Source: Globisporangium splendens (Eukaryota > Oomycota > Peronosporomycetes > Pythiales > Pythiaceae). Taken from it: DNA of 64,000 nucleotides. The notes under the pieces were generated by a model that saw nothing but the letters and a program-made list of their open reading frames with translations, made no database searches and had not been told where the DNA came from. This document shows, in pieces, positions 55,362 through 64,000 of the stretch; position 1 is the stretch's first letter; each line of letters begins with the position of its first letter. The stretch is taken from the NCBI GenBank assembly GCA_006386115.1, contig VFIW01000136.1, positions 38,786 to 102,785 of the forward strand. Direction: 5' to 3'. The position numbers and the translations under genes are program-made.

Positions 55362-56660
55362 GGTAAACAGCCATTTACCGGTCAAGATACAATCGACATT
55401 GTGGCTCACAGGCATCTCAATCGTTCAACAAGCGCACCATGACCCCAAGACTTGCACTTCGGTGGCAAGCATGCGCTGATGCACTCTAGCCATGCTATGA
55501 GGCGGCTACATGGGATGACCATGGCTGCGTGTTCCAGGTCGATCCGACTACCGCAGCGAGACTTGGACCTATCTGTGCAAAAGACAACAGCAGACGCGGC
55601 ACGTTTTGTCCCGAGTGGCTGCCCTACTGTTCTCTGCGACAAACCCACTGGCTCCGAGACAGACTTGGTCGGGAATATAAACTCATCAACACCCACCTCG
55701 AGCGCAACGCCACACTCCTCAAACAGATTCTCACATGGCAGTGGCTGGCTCCAGGAACGGTTCGATTTCTCTACTTACAGGGAGCGGGAAGAGCATCTAC
55801 ACCTGTGATCCGAGCTTTCCAGAGACTCTGCTTTACCATCCTTTTCAACTATCCCAAGTTATTGAACAGGCCGAGGAACCCACAGGTACTACGTCCGTAC
55901 GACATCGAGGTACAAACTCATCATGAATGGCACCTTCTTGGCAACGACCAAATCGTACACATGGAAGCAACGCTCAGGGCAAACACGCACCAATTTGAGC
56001 GTACCGCGGACATGGACAGAGCGGCATCCAGAGAGATTGCAAGACCCAAGGCAATCCAATTCCACGCGCATCCAGCGACATCGAGGTTCGTGCAACTCTG
56101 GGGAGGAACGCACCGGTGGAAATGGTGCAACAGATGGTACAAAAGGCACTGCAGCGAGCAACGGACAGCCCTGGGGCTCTCTAGTCTGCCAACAGATCAA
56201 GAGGTAGACGCCGAACCCCTCAGTGCCATGCGTCACGGCCTCAAGCGCCTATCCTGGACAGCACTGCATCGGATCCCTGGACTCTCGGCATACGAGCGAC
56301 AGCTTCTGTACCGGATCGAAACCGGCAAAATCTCCGCGTGGAATTATAGAGACTCGAACCTGGAATGCCCAGAGGAAACCTGTGGATACGGCACACGAGC
56401 GACGAGCGAACACATCTTCTGGGCTTGTCCCATGGCACAGGAGAGGTGGCAGCGCCTCATCGGAAAATGGACCGCCCTCGGACTCCATTTCAACGATCAC
56501 CCAGCAGTAGCGGTTTTCAGCTTGGCAGTGCCAGGAGTGCCAGTACTAGCGACGGAGCAGCTTCCAGGAGAGTATCAACAGCATCAGCGCGGCGGCGATC
56601 CGGCGGACCACATCCATGCAGCGGCAAGCCTACTTTGGAGCTACACGTGTGGGGCCACAC
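55362..56660 (+). pseudogene. LINE C RT-distal and zinc-binding region (C-terminal piece)
   Basis: Continues the LINE C frame (AVNSHLPVKIQSTLW), shifts frame near 55440 and has a TAG near 55490. It is then open from about 55493 to 56660. Shared with LINE1: HEWHL, FHAHP and VQLWGG. The zinc-binding motif is CPEETCGYGTRATSEHIFWACP near 56368-56430. It ends at LLWSYTCGATL, where A2 inserted; in LINE1 the equivalent SATL is followed by IHAIWCAHLRRM and RNase H, so the rest should lie beyond A2. Confidence 0.85.
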
Positions 56661-57309
56661 TGTAATGGGCTATACCTAGCCATTACATGAAGGTGGATCT
56701 GTTCCCAGATCTAGTGTGCCACACACCACCTTCAGTGTGCATTGTGGAGAGACAAATAACAAAGGTATTACAGTACGACAGTCCCCACATGCACATGTGA
56801 CGTCACCCCATGACGTCACGAGCGCTCTCTGTGCTGATCAGCGCAGAATGTTGTTCACATGTACTAATCAGTACAGAGTGATGACATCCATGTACTAATC
56901 AAGTACTGAGTGATGGTTCCTACTTGGGAAACTGCACTGGTGATGGGACCGACGTGTCTCTGCCACCTGAAGTGAGTGGCTGTAGCCAATCACTTTGCAG
57001 GGAATTTTCCACGGGACTTCAAGTTCAAGCTTCTCGAAGATCTCGTGGGTTCAACCTCAGTGTACCCAAGGTTTTATATATCAGATTCATAGGTTTTATT
57101 GTGTATGTTTAGGTTTTAGTTATAAAACCTGTAGGATCCCTTGGGGTTCATTCGCAAGTAGCGACAGGAACCATAACCATTTTAATTCAGTTGCAAATTT
57201 TCCTCCAAGCCCTCAAGTCTTCTTCCTCCCTCCAAGTCGGGAGACGCTTCCTCTGGCACAAGCGTGTGTGCCGTGTTTAAGGGACTGTTTGGAACAGCGC
57301 CCTTTTACA
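56661..57309 (+). repeat. 5' LTR of element A2
   Basis: 649 bp, from TGTAATGG (an inverted repeat with CCATTACA at 56680-56687) to TTTTACA. CRE-like sites at 56798-56805 and 56811-56818; TATA-like TTTTATATATCA near 57072. Confidence 0.93.
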
Positions 57310-57311
57310 CC

Positions 57312-57319
57312 TGGTAGCA
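57312..57319 (+). other. Primer-binding site of element A2
   Basis: TGGTAGCA, 2 nt after the LTR end; only these 8 bases fit an initiator tRNA-Met 3' end. Confidence 0.55.
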
Positions 57320-57416
57320 CTTCGAGCGGTCCTTCCAGCGACCCAGTGAAGCGAAAAGGTTTGACGAAGCGGCTTTGAGCACTTCGCGCATTCCTGTCCA
57401 AGACCTACTTCCGTCT

Positions 57417-58472
57417 ATGTCTGAGAACATGGAAGGAGTAGATGTGCCACTCGGTCCAGCAGTACCGGAAACTGTCGAGTTGACTATTGAGGGTTTCCCT
57501 CACTTGTCTTCTCATGAGTGGATGGCGCTTGAGCGCATGCGAGATGTCATCGGAGAGGCTGCTGTGGTCAGTCTGCTTCGATCGGCGTCTCCGGAAGACC
57601 AGAAGAGCGCGGTGGTCAGCTTCATGCACCACGAGACCATGTCCTCCCGGAAGCAGGTCGCAACCCCTGTTTCCTCAATCAGGACGGTGCCATTGAAGCT
57701 TGACGTCTCTCCGTATCGCGGCGGAGAGAACGAACCTCTCTCGCTATGGTTCGTCGAGTTGGATGCAGCCATCACTGCAAGACAACTGCGAGACCCTTCG
57801 CAGCAAGTGTTGTTCGCGATGTCCAACCTTGCGAGTCGTGCGAAGAGCTGGGCGTATGGCAAGCGTTTAGCCGATCTAAACTGCTTCCCCAGCTACGACC
57901 ATTTCAAGACCGAACTCAAGAAGGCGTTTGAACCTCCGCAGAGCGAGTCCCGTGCGCGTGCCGAGTTCCTCAAGCTTCGTCAAGGCCGTTTCGACCTTCA
58001 CTCATATGCACAACGTGCTCGCTACTTGGTGTCGAGCATCGTTGATGAGCCGATTGACGTTCCGACGCAAGTCGTGACGTTCATGGCGGGTCTGAACGAC
58101 GGGCCAATCCGGAACCAATTGTTCCGTGAGTATCCCAAGACGCTGGACGAAGCCATCAGCCGTGCGATGCAAGAAGAGTTCAGCATCAAGCAAGCCAAGT
58201 TCCAAGGGTTTCCGTCAAGGCCACCAAGACAAGCGAATGTCGCGCACGATGGCCCAGAGCCGATGGACATCTCGTACATTTCCACGCCTGGAAATGGACG
58301 TCCTCGCAACGATGGAAAATGTTTCCGTTGCGGGAAGTCGGGTCACTTCGCTCGGAACTGCAAAGTGTCTTTGCCGGGTCGGCAAACGACACAGGGTTCG
58401 CGCTCGAACAACTACGGTCGCGGCCGTGGGTTCGATCGTTCCCAACGTTCAAAAAACGGGAACGACCAGTAG
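57417..58472 (+). CDS. gag: gag polyprotein of element A2
   Basis: An intact frame of 351 residues from MSENMEGVDV. The N-terminal matrix-like region contains LSSHEWMALERMRDVIGE. The capsid region carries FDLHSYAQRARYLV and VTFMAGLNDGPIRNQLF, the pattern of retrotransposon gag. One zinc knuckle, CFRCGKSGHFARNC, binds nucleic acid, followed by a basic GRGRGF tail. Gag would assemble the virus-like particle in the cytoplasm. The last codons overlap the frameshift signal, and the TAG stop is at 58470-58472. This copy is the reference for the broken gag of A1 and the inverted fragment at 9816. Confidence 0.93.
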   Translation: MSENMEGVDVPLGPAVPETVELTIEGFPHLSSHEWMALERMRDVIGEAAVVSLLRSASPEDQKSAVVSFMHHETMSSRKQVATPVSSIRTVPLKLDVSPYRGGENEPLSLWFVELDAAITARQLRDPSQQVLFAMSNLASRAKSWAYGKRLADLNCFPSYDHFKTELKKAFEPPQSESRARAEFLKLRQGRFDLHSYAQRARYLVSSIVDEPIDVPTQVVTFMAGLNDGPIRNQLFREYPKTLDEAISRAMQEEFSIKQAKFQGFPSRPPRQANVAHDGPEPMDISYISTPGNGRPRNDGKCFRCGKSGHFARNCKVSLPGRQTTQGSRSNNYGRGRGFDRSQRSKNGNDQ

Positions 58473-58489
58473 GGGCGGGGCCTCCTACT
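58451..58489 (+). promoter_or_regulatory. -1 ribosomal frameshift signal between gag and pol (A2)
   Basis: A AAA AAC at 58451-58457 in gag phase, a 10-nt spacer, and an 8-bp stem (58468-58475 with 58482-58489) with loop CGGGGC. Stem and loop are identical to A1, although the spacer and downstream bases differ. Confidence 0.78.
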
Positions 58490-61400
58490 GGGCTCGAAAA
58501 GAGGACTGTGTTTGTGGAAACACAGGACTCTGGCCCCAATGTGCATGATGCACATGCAGTTTCCACGAAGGAGAACAGTGTCAGTCAAACGTCAAGTTTG
58601 ATCGTTCTCAAAGCTCATGTAGACGGTATTGCAACGCCTCTACGTGCTTTGGTTGACACTGGTGCGTCGAACAACTTTGTTCGAAATGAAGTGATCGTCA
58701 GGCATAAAGTACCAATGCCTGATGCGAATGAAGACAAGACGATGGTTATCCGGTTGGCCAACGGGTCAACTGCGAAGATGCCAAAGCGCGTGGTGCGCTT
58801 GGCAATCAAGTGTGAAGATTTCCGAGGTGAAGAAGAGTTCATTTTACTCGACCTCGATGACAAGTTTGATCTGATTCTGGGAATGCCGTGGTTGAAGCGT
58901 TATCAACCTAGCATTGGCTGGATGAAGATGAAGATCTCCGTTGACAAGTCACGTGATGTTGACTTGTGCTGCACAACAACGGATGAAGTGGTGTGGGTTT
59001 ACACATCTGTGGAAGAGATCCCGGATGGCCCTCGTGATATTGCGGTGTGCGATGGCCCCCCATGTTCACGAGCGGTACCCATCTTGAAGAAGACTACTGG
59101 AGGTGGAGCAGTCAGGCGCCAGAAAAGGACTGTCTCCTTTGCCATCGACCCTAAGAGCGAGGCGATGTGCGTGGAAGAAACGAATGGGAAAAGAGCCGAA
59201 GAGCCATCCCGAGAGAAGAAGAAGAAGACCAGCAAGAAGAGTGTCCCGTGTGCCCCTGATCAAGGTACAAGTCAAGGTGACGAAGGAAGTGTCCAAGCAC
59301 AAGACATTTCAAGCGAGTTTGCGAATATCGCGGTCTACAATGAAGATGGTGACGTGGATGTAATCCGTCACGTGAAGATTGAAAATCCTCCAAGCTCAGT
59401 CGAAGAGTTGACTTCCTTGCCATGGATGAGCAAGAAGACGCTGAAGCGTAGCCTAGCGAAAGGCGAAATTTCGCAGGTCTGCATGATCGTCGATGTTGAC
59501 GACGCAGAAGACATCAACACGGTATCAGCAACGGAGGCTGAAGTGTTCGATGAGAAGACACGGAAGGAAAGGTTCGAGGAGCAGTCATGGGACGCTCTCA
59601 AGACGAACCCCGTGTATGAACTTGTCAAGGAATATGAGGACATATTCCCAGACAAGGTGCCGGACGAACTGCCATTCGATAGAGGCGTTCGTCATGAGAT
59701 TGACGTACTTCCTGGCACGAAGTATTGTATCACACGACAGTGGCCGTTGCCAAGAGAACAAGTCGTTGCGATCGACGAGTTCTTTGCGCAACGTGCCAAG
59801 GCTGGCCATGTGCGAGAAAGCAAGTCTCCACATTGTAGCCCAACCTTCTGTGTGAAGAAGGCAACTGGTGGTTGGCGCATCGTTCACGCTTTCAACAAGC
59901 TGAACGACGCTACCATTCCAGCCCAAACTCCGGTTCCACGCAAGGATATGATCCTTGATGGAATGGTTGGCAGCACTCTCTTTAGTGCTATCGATCTGAA
60001 AGATGGGTTCTATCAGATTCGAATGCGCGAAGATGATGTACCACTAACTGCAGTGAGTACCCCGAGTGGTATGCTGTGGGAATGGTTAGTGATGCCACAG
60101 GGTTTGAAGAATGCTCCTGCGACTTTCAATAGGATGGTCACGAATTTACTTCGTCCATTGAGAGGGTTTGCACCGAGTTACTTTGACGATATATTCGTTC
60201 ATAGTAAAACCACGGGTGAAAAGTCTGACGTTGATGTTCATCTTGACCATCTCCGTCAAGTCTTTCAGGTCATGCGAGAGAATAAACTCTACGCTAACCT
60301 GAAGAAGTGCATATTCTTTGCACCAGAGATCCCCGTTCTCGGCTGCTTTGTGGGAAAGCATGGCGTTCGAGTTGATCCGGAGAAGGTCAAAGCTATTGAC
60401 GATTGGCCTGTGCCTCAGAATGTCAAACAGCTGAGACAATGGCTGGGTCTGGCCAACTACTTGCACAAGTACACGCGCAACTATGCAGCGTTGGTGCAAC
60501 CCCTCACACAGCTCCTGAAGAAGGACATTGAGTGGGAGTGGTCCAGTGACCATCAAATGGCATTTGCCGAAGTGAAGAGGAGTTTGCGAGAAGCTCCCGT
60601 GCTGGCAATTGCAAACCACGACAAGCCTTTTCATGTGGTTTGCGATGCAAGCGATTATGCCATCGGTTGCGCCTTGATGCAACACGATGATGAGGGTCAT
60701 GAGCGAGTTGTGTCGTATCAGTCACGACAACTCCGACCCGCAGAACGGAACTACCCAGTTCATGACAAAGAACTTCTAGCGATGAAGTATTCTTTGGTCA
60801 AGTTCCGTGTCTACCTGCTTGGCGAGGAGCGCTTTGCGATCTACACAGATCATGCGTCGCTGCGTACAGCGGTAAAGACTCCTCACTTGTCGCAAAGAAT
60901 GGCGAGATGGTTCTCCTTCTTTGCAGAGTACAACTTTGTTGTACACTACAAGCCAGGCAAGACGAACATCTTAGCCGATGCCCTGTCAAGACGTCCGGAC
61001 TATGATCCGAAGACCAAGAGCGAAGACACGGACGGAGCGTGTCGACTCTGTGAAGACATTCAAGCGATCGCAGTGCAAGCAACGACTACAGTGCGAGAAG
61101 AGATCGTCGAAGGGTACAAGTCTGACGAAACATGTCAGGACTTGTTGAAGTATTTCAAGGACCCTTCGGACAAAGCACTGCAAGGTCTTCCGTCACGCAC
61201 AAGGTCGCGAGTTCACCGCTTCCGAGTACACAATGGGTTGTTGTACTACGCGGTTGAACAAGGGGATACAGCAAGGGTTGTTGTTCCCAACGACGAAGGT
61301 CTGCGTCATCGACTCTTGTACGAGTACCATGACAGTCCTTCGGGTGGCCATCTCGGACGTGAGAAAACGTTTCTCAGTCTTTCCCGGGATTACTATTGGC

Positions 61401-63217
61401 CACACATGTACAAGTGGGTGCGCAAGTATGTGAGGACTTGCGAGATCTGCCAACGAGTGAAACCTTCTGGTTCCACTCAGGCACCACTTCGTTCATTGGC
61501 TGTCCCACCGGACAGTTGGAAGTCTGTGAGTATGGATTTCATATTCGGACTTCCGCGTGACAAACACGGACGCAATGGCATCCTAGTGTTTGTGGACCGA
61601 TTCAGCAAGATGGTCCATCTTGCGCCTGTTTCGGACAAGATCTCAGCCGAAATGACGGCCAAGGTCTTTGTAGACGTCGTATTCCGTCTGCATGGCCTGC
61701 CCATTGAGATCGTGTCTGACCGTGACACTCGGTTTACGTCCAAGTTCTGGCGTGCACTGTTCGGACTTCTGGACACCAAGTTGGCCATGTCAACAGCAGC
61801 ACATCCTGAAACGGATGGTCAAACTGAACGAGTGAATCGTGTCCTGGAAGACGTGTTGCGCAGTTATGCGACGTCTTTCAAAGAGTGGAGTGAGTTTCTC
61901 CCTCTTGCCGAGTTTGCGTTGAACAACTCCACGCATGTCTCGACGGGTCACTCTCCATTTTATGTGAACTATGGCATTCATCCTCGAGTGCCTGCTTCCA
62001 TAATGGGTGAGGTCTCTACCTTAAGTGGGGGAGGGACTCCGGCTCATGATAACAAGCCGAAGTTGTCTTACGACCTGAATGCTGCTTCCGAGCTGAAAGC
62101 AAATTTTGACTCGATGAAACCCCTCGACGACCTAACAAGTCGTGAAGAGCAGCAAGTCGATGACTTTGTTGTGAGGAGGCAAGCCGTTGTGAGGTTTGTT
62201 CGAGACGCAATTGCGAAGGCTCAGGATCTGCAAAAGGAACAAGCAGACAAGAGCGGAAGGAAGAACAAGCAAGTTTATAAGATCGATGATCTTGTATTGC
62301 TTAGCACGGCGAACCTGCCTGAACACGCAGTGTCCAACTTGGGAAGCTCGAAGCTTCTGCCAAGGTTCATCGGACCGTTCAAGGTAGTGAAATGCAATGG
62401 TGATGCCTACACGCTAGACATACCTACACGCATGCGTCTACACCCTACATTTTATGTGGGTAGACTGAAGCCTTACCTTCCAAGCGGATCAGCGGATCCT
62501 ACGAGATCTTCCGCAAACGATCAAGCTGATCGTGAAGCTTCTCCACTTGATTGCGAAGAGCAAACAGCTCATCGCTCTGGAGATTCTTCTCGGCGTACAG
62601 GAGTTGCAGGACGTCGAAGGATTGGTCCTTCACCGACTCCAACGCTTGAAGACGAGAATGGTACTCGCCACGAAGTACCTCGAGAGCCGAACCTGCCTCT
62701 TCCACAGAGCGCAACAGGCGATCGTGAGCCAACTCACGAGACTTCTCGTTCTTCTGGAGTCGGACAAGTTCGCCCTGAACTTGTTGGAACCGTTCCTCGA
62801 AACGGGACTCCAAAGCCGAACACTGGGCACAACCTTCTGTCGGGACATCGATCTTCGACTCATGATCGGCGACAAGGTTCTCGAGACTCTCGCAGCGTTC
62901 CTCAAGTGCCGAACAACGCTGCTACAAAGCCTCGATTTGCCCACGATGAGCACTCTTCCACTTCCAGAGTCGCTCAATCGTTTTCGCGTTCAGCCCCACC
63001 CCCATTGATAGACTCTCAGGGAGAGCATCGCTGGGTGGTTGAGTCGATTGTTGATCATGAGGATCGACAGACTCGTGGGAAGAAGCGGTTGAGTCCTCAA
63101 CGCTTCTACAGAGTTCGGTGGCGTGGATATCCACCGAGCTCGGACACGTGGGAGCCACGGCAGACGATGGAGTCTGATGTTCCCGACGTGGTCCGCAGCT
63201 ACGAGAACCGCTTGTAG
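58451..63217 (+). CDS. pol: pol polyprotein of element A2: protease, RT, RNase H, integrase, chromodomain
   Basis: Open in the -1 frame from before the slip site (58319) to 63217, with no internal ATG needed. Protease DTGA is at 58655-58666 and LGMPWLKRY follows. A long acidic spacer precedes RT (YFDD at 60179-60190, GFYQIRM). RNase H has CDASDYAIG, HDKELLA and YTDHASL. The integrase has an HHCC finger (HLGREKTF...CEICQRVK) and DDE core (MDFIFGL, VSDRDTRF, DGQTERVNR). An Arg/Ser/Pro-rich linker about 62480-63020 follows. The C-terminal chromodomain (VVESIVDHED, RVRWRGYPPSSDTWEP) in chromoviruses guides integration to marked chromatin. The linker and chromodomain overlap the antisense frame at 62499-63560. 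Confidence 0.95.
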   Translation, partial: KKRERPVGAGPPTGLEKRTVFVETQDSGPNVHDAHAVSTKENSVSQTSSLIVLKAHVDGIATPLRALVDTGASNNFVRNEVIVRHKVPMPDANEDKTMVIRLANGSTAKMPKRVVRLAIKCEDFRGEEEFILLDLDDKFDLILGMPWLKRYQPSIGWMKMKISVDKSRDVDLCCTTTDEVVWVYTSVEEIPDGPRDIAVCDGPPCSRAVPILKKTTGGGAVRRQKRTVSFAIDPKSEAMCVEETNGKRAEEPSREKKKKTSKKSVPCAPDQGTSQGDEGSVQAQDISSEFANIAVYNEDGDVDVIRHVKIENPPSSVEELTSLPWMSKKTLKRSLAKGEISQVCMIVDVDDAEDINTVSATEAEVFDEKTRKERFEEQSWDALKTNPVYELVKEYEDIFPDKVPDELPFDRGVRHEIDVLPGTKYCITRQWPLPREQVVAIDEFFAQRAKAGHVRESKSPHCSPTFCVKKATGGWRIVHAFNKLNDATIPAQTPVPRKDMILDGMVGSTLFSAIDLKDGFYQIRMREDDVPLTAVSTPSGMLWEWLVMPQGLKNAPATFNRMVTNLLRPLRGFAPSYFDDIFVHSKTTGEKSDVDVHLDHLRQVFQVMRENKLYANLKKCIFFAPEIPVLGCFVGKHGVRVDPEKVKAIDDWPVPQNVKQLRQWLGLANYLHKYTRNYAALVQPLTQLLKKDIEWEWSSDHQMAFAEVKRSLREAPVLAIANHDKPFHVVCDASDYAIGCALMQHDDEGHERVVSYQSRQLRPAERNYPVHDKELLAMKYSLVKFRVYLLGEERFAIYTDHASLRTAVKTPHLSQRMARWFSFFAEYNFVVHYKPGKTNILADALSRRPDYDPKTKSEDTDGACRLCEDIQAIAVQATTTVREEIVEGYKSDETCQDLLKYFKDPSDKALQGLPSRTRSRVHRFRVHNGLLYYAVEQGDTARVVVPNDEGLRHRLLYEYHDSPSGGHLGREKTFLSLSRDYYWPHMYKWVRKYVRTCEICQRVKPSGSTQAPLRSLAVPPDSWKSVSMDFIFGLPRDKHGRNGILVFVDRFSKMVHLAPVSDKISAEMTAKVFVDVVFRLHGLPIEIVSDRDTRFTSKFWRALFGLLDTKLAMSTAAHPETDGQTERVNRVLEDVLRSYATSFKEWSEFLPLAEFALNNSTHVSTGHSPFYVNYGIHPRVPASIMGEVSTLSGGGTPAHDNKPKLSYDLNAASELKANFDSMKPLDDLTSREEQQVDDFVVRRQAVVRFVRDAIAKAQDLQKEQADKSGRKNKQVYKIDDLVLLSTANLPEHAVSNLGSSKLLPRFIGPFKVVKCNGDAYTLDIPTRMRLHPTFYVGRLKPYLPSGSADPTRSSANDQADREASPLDCEEQTAHRSGDSSRRTGVAGRRRIGPSPTPTLEDENGTRHEVPREPNLPLPQSATGDREPTHETSRSSGVGQVRPELVGTVPRNGTPKPNTGHNLLSGHRSSTHDRRQGSRDSRSVPQVPNNAATKPRFAHDEHSSTSRVAQSFSRSAPPPLIDSQGEHRWVVESIVDHEDRQTRGKKRLSPQRFYRVRWRGYPPSSDTWEPRQTMESDVPDVVRSYENRL

Positions 63218-63560
63218 CGTCGCCAGGAGCGACACTACGACGACCAGAGCTGGGATTCGCTCTGTCGTCAGCAGGAGTTCTTCTTTCGGCACGAGCATTG
63301 CCGCGACGAAGAAGACGCTCCATTTGGTTCTCGTTCTCAAGACGAACAAACGTTCACCATGAGTCTCTCTGGGCTGCGATGGGTTGGTTCGGATCACGAT
63401 TGTTGATCCGACGCCAACGGAAGAAACGTTCCATGTAGAACTCCTTGTCTCCATCTCGGTTGAGAATGGAGGTAACGTCAAAGAGTTCTGGAACCGTTCT
63501 CTGCCGCTTGGGCAAAGGACGTTCTTCATCTTGGTTCACTTGGTCACTTGGTCGCTTCAT
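62499..63560 (-). pseudogene. Antisense coiled-coil ORF over the pol 3' end (A2 copy)
   Basis: One minus-strand frame of 353 codons starts at the ATG 63560 (MKRPSDQVNQ), 77 nt from the 3' LTR. Two stops interrupt it: TGA at 63354-63356 (A1 has CGA) and TAG at 62922-62924 (A1 has CAG). The order is a basic region (KRQRTVPELF), ERFFRWRRIN, a disordered Arg/Ser/Pro middle, then IERLWKWKSAHRGQIEAL and a coiled coil ending LHDQLDRLRKIS. A 3-bp in-frame difference to A1 exists near 63395. Nothing sense-coding covers 63218-63560. No family recognised. Antisense transcription would have to start in or near the 3' LTR. Confidence 0.6.
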
Positions 63561-63623
63561 GGCCGATTGGAAAGTGAACTGCTCCGAAAGGCCTGCAAAA
63601 GTACGCAAGGTACTTGTGACTTT

Positions 63624-63636
63624 AAGGAGGGGATGA
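63624..63636 (+). other. Polypurine tract of element A2
   Basis: AAGGAGGGGATGA immediately before the 3' LTR. Confidence 0.75.
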
Positions 63637-64000
63637 TGTAATGGGCTATACCTAGCCATTACATGAAGGTGGATCTGTTCCCAGATTAGTGTGCCACACA
63701 CCACCTTCAGTGTGCATTGTGGAGAGACAATTAACAAAGGGATTACGGTACGACAGTCCCCACATGCACATGTGACGTCATCCAACAACGTCACGAGCGC
63801 TCTCTGTGCTGATCAGTGCAGAATGTTGTTCACATGTGCTGATCAGTACAGAGTGATGGCATCCATGTACTAATCAAGTACTGAGTGATGGTTCCTGCTT
63901 GGGAAAATGCACTGGTGATGAGACCAACGTGTCTCTGCCACCTAAAGTGAGTGGCTGTAGTCAATCACTTTGCAGGGAATTTTCCACGGGACTTCAAGTT
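63637..64000 (+). repeat. 3' LTR of element A2 (partial, window edge)
   Basis: The first 364 bp; differs from the 5' LTR at scattered positions, including loss of the second CRE (CAACAACGTCA). Confidence 0.92.

Larger units (their letters stand above)
47841..56660 (+). mobile_element. LINE C, split by gypsy B and cut by gypsy A2
   Basis: RT sequence at 47841-48937 continues in frame at 55362-56660 once gypsy B and one copy of the AAGGC duplication are removed. The element stops at 56660 exactly where the A2 LTR begins, inside the ORF. It belongs to the LINE1 family by the shared RT-distal region. The 5' part upstream of the RT palm is missing. Confidence 0.85.
56661..64000 (+). mobile_element. 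Ty3/gypsy chromovirus element A2 (open gag and pol; 3' LTR cut by window)
   Basis: 5' LTR, PBS TGGTAGCA (57312-57319), gag, -1 frameshift site, one uninterrupted pol with chromodomain, polypurine tract and the first 364 bp of the 3' LTR. The two LTRs differ at about 18-20 of 364 compared positions by eye, so the copy is not very recent, yet both sense frames are open. It sits inside LINE C; the expected target duplication is the preceding CACAC. Confidence 0.95.

Overview
This is a repeat-rich stretch of a eukaryotic nuclear genome, most likely an oomycete. The reasons are short GT-AG introns, initiator-like promoter motifs of the oomycete type (TCATTYY plus a pyrimidine/T-rich flank) about 80-100 nt before start codons, a full-size plant/oomycete-type PDR (ABCG) transporter, and chromodomain Ty3/gypsy, LINE and MULE elements. 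I cannot name the genus. Start codons below were moved to the first credible ATG where an open frame begins at a non-ATG codon.

Layout. 1-614: N-terminal part of a minus-strand gene with an MLKL/Cbl_N-like helical bundle, cut by the window edge. 2155-11495: degraded gypsy element A1, then an inverted gag+LTR piece and a third LTR. 11609-11859: a tRNA-derived SINE sharing its 3' tail with a LINE. 13097-17208: LINE2 fragments with a LINE1 nested inside, and a LINE2 3'-UTR retroposon. 18817-22944: intact PDR ABC transporter, with an inverted ABC pseudogene fragment at 23940-24270. 24913-28677, 30393-33913 and 42225-45716: three paralogues encoding four membrane segments, an ankyrin array and two TIR domains. 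A decayed MULE (transposase plus Ulp1-like protease, 34191-39448) and another LINE2 copy lie between the second and third. 46292-47782: inverted LINE2. 47841-56660: a third LINE (LINE C), split by gypsy B (48938-55356, perfect 5-bp target duplication) and cut at its end by gypsy A2 (56661 to beyond the window), whose gag and pol frames are open.

How it fits together. The host genes that look functional are the transporter, the three membrane-ankyrin-TIR genes and perhaps the edge gene. The TIR paralogues look like candidate membrane sensors that would signal by NAD cleavage: the first TIR keeps the expected Glu, while the second has Gln there. Their ankyrin/TIR halves are nearly identical at the nucleotide level whereas the membrane halves differ, which suggests gene conversion of the output half and divergence of the input half. 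Almost everything else is nested retrotransposons whose insertion order can be read from target duplications.

Most interesting observations: (1) the membrane-ankyrin-tandem-TIR family; (2) an approximately 350-codon antisense coiled-coil frame over the 3' end of gypsy A pol, kept in two copies; (3) a canonical -1 frameshift signal (A AAA AAC plus hairpin) between gag and pol of gypsy A; (4) a LINE1/SINE pair with a shared tail and clear target duplications; (5) an extra NLS-bearing ORF in the leader of gypsy B.
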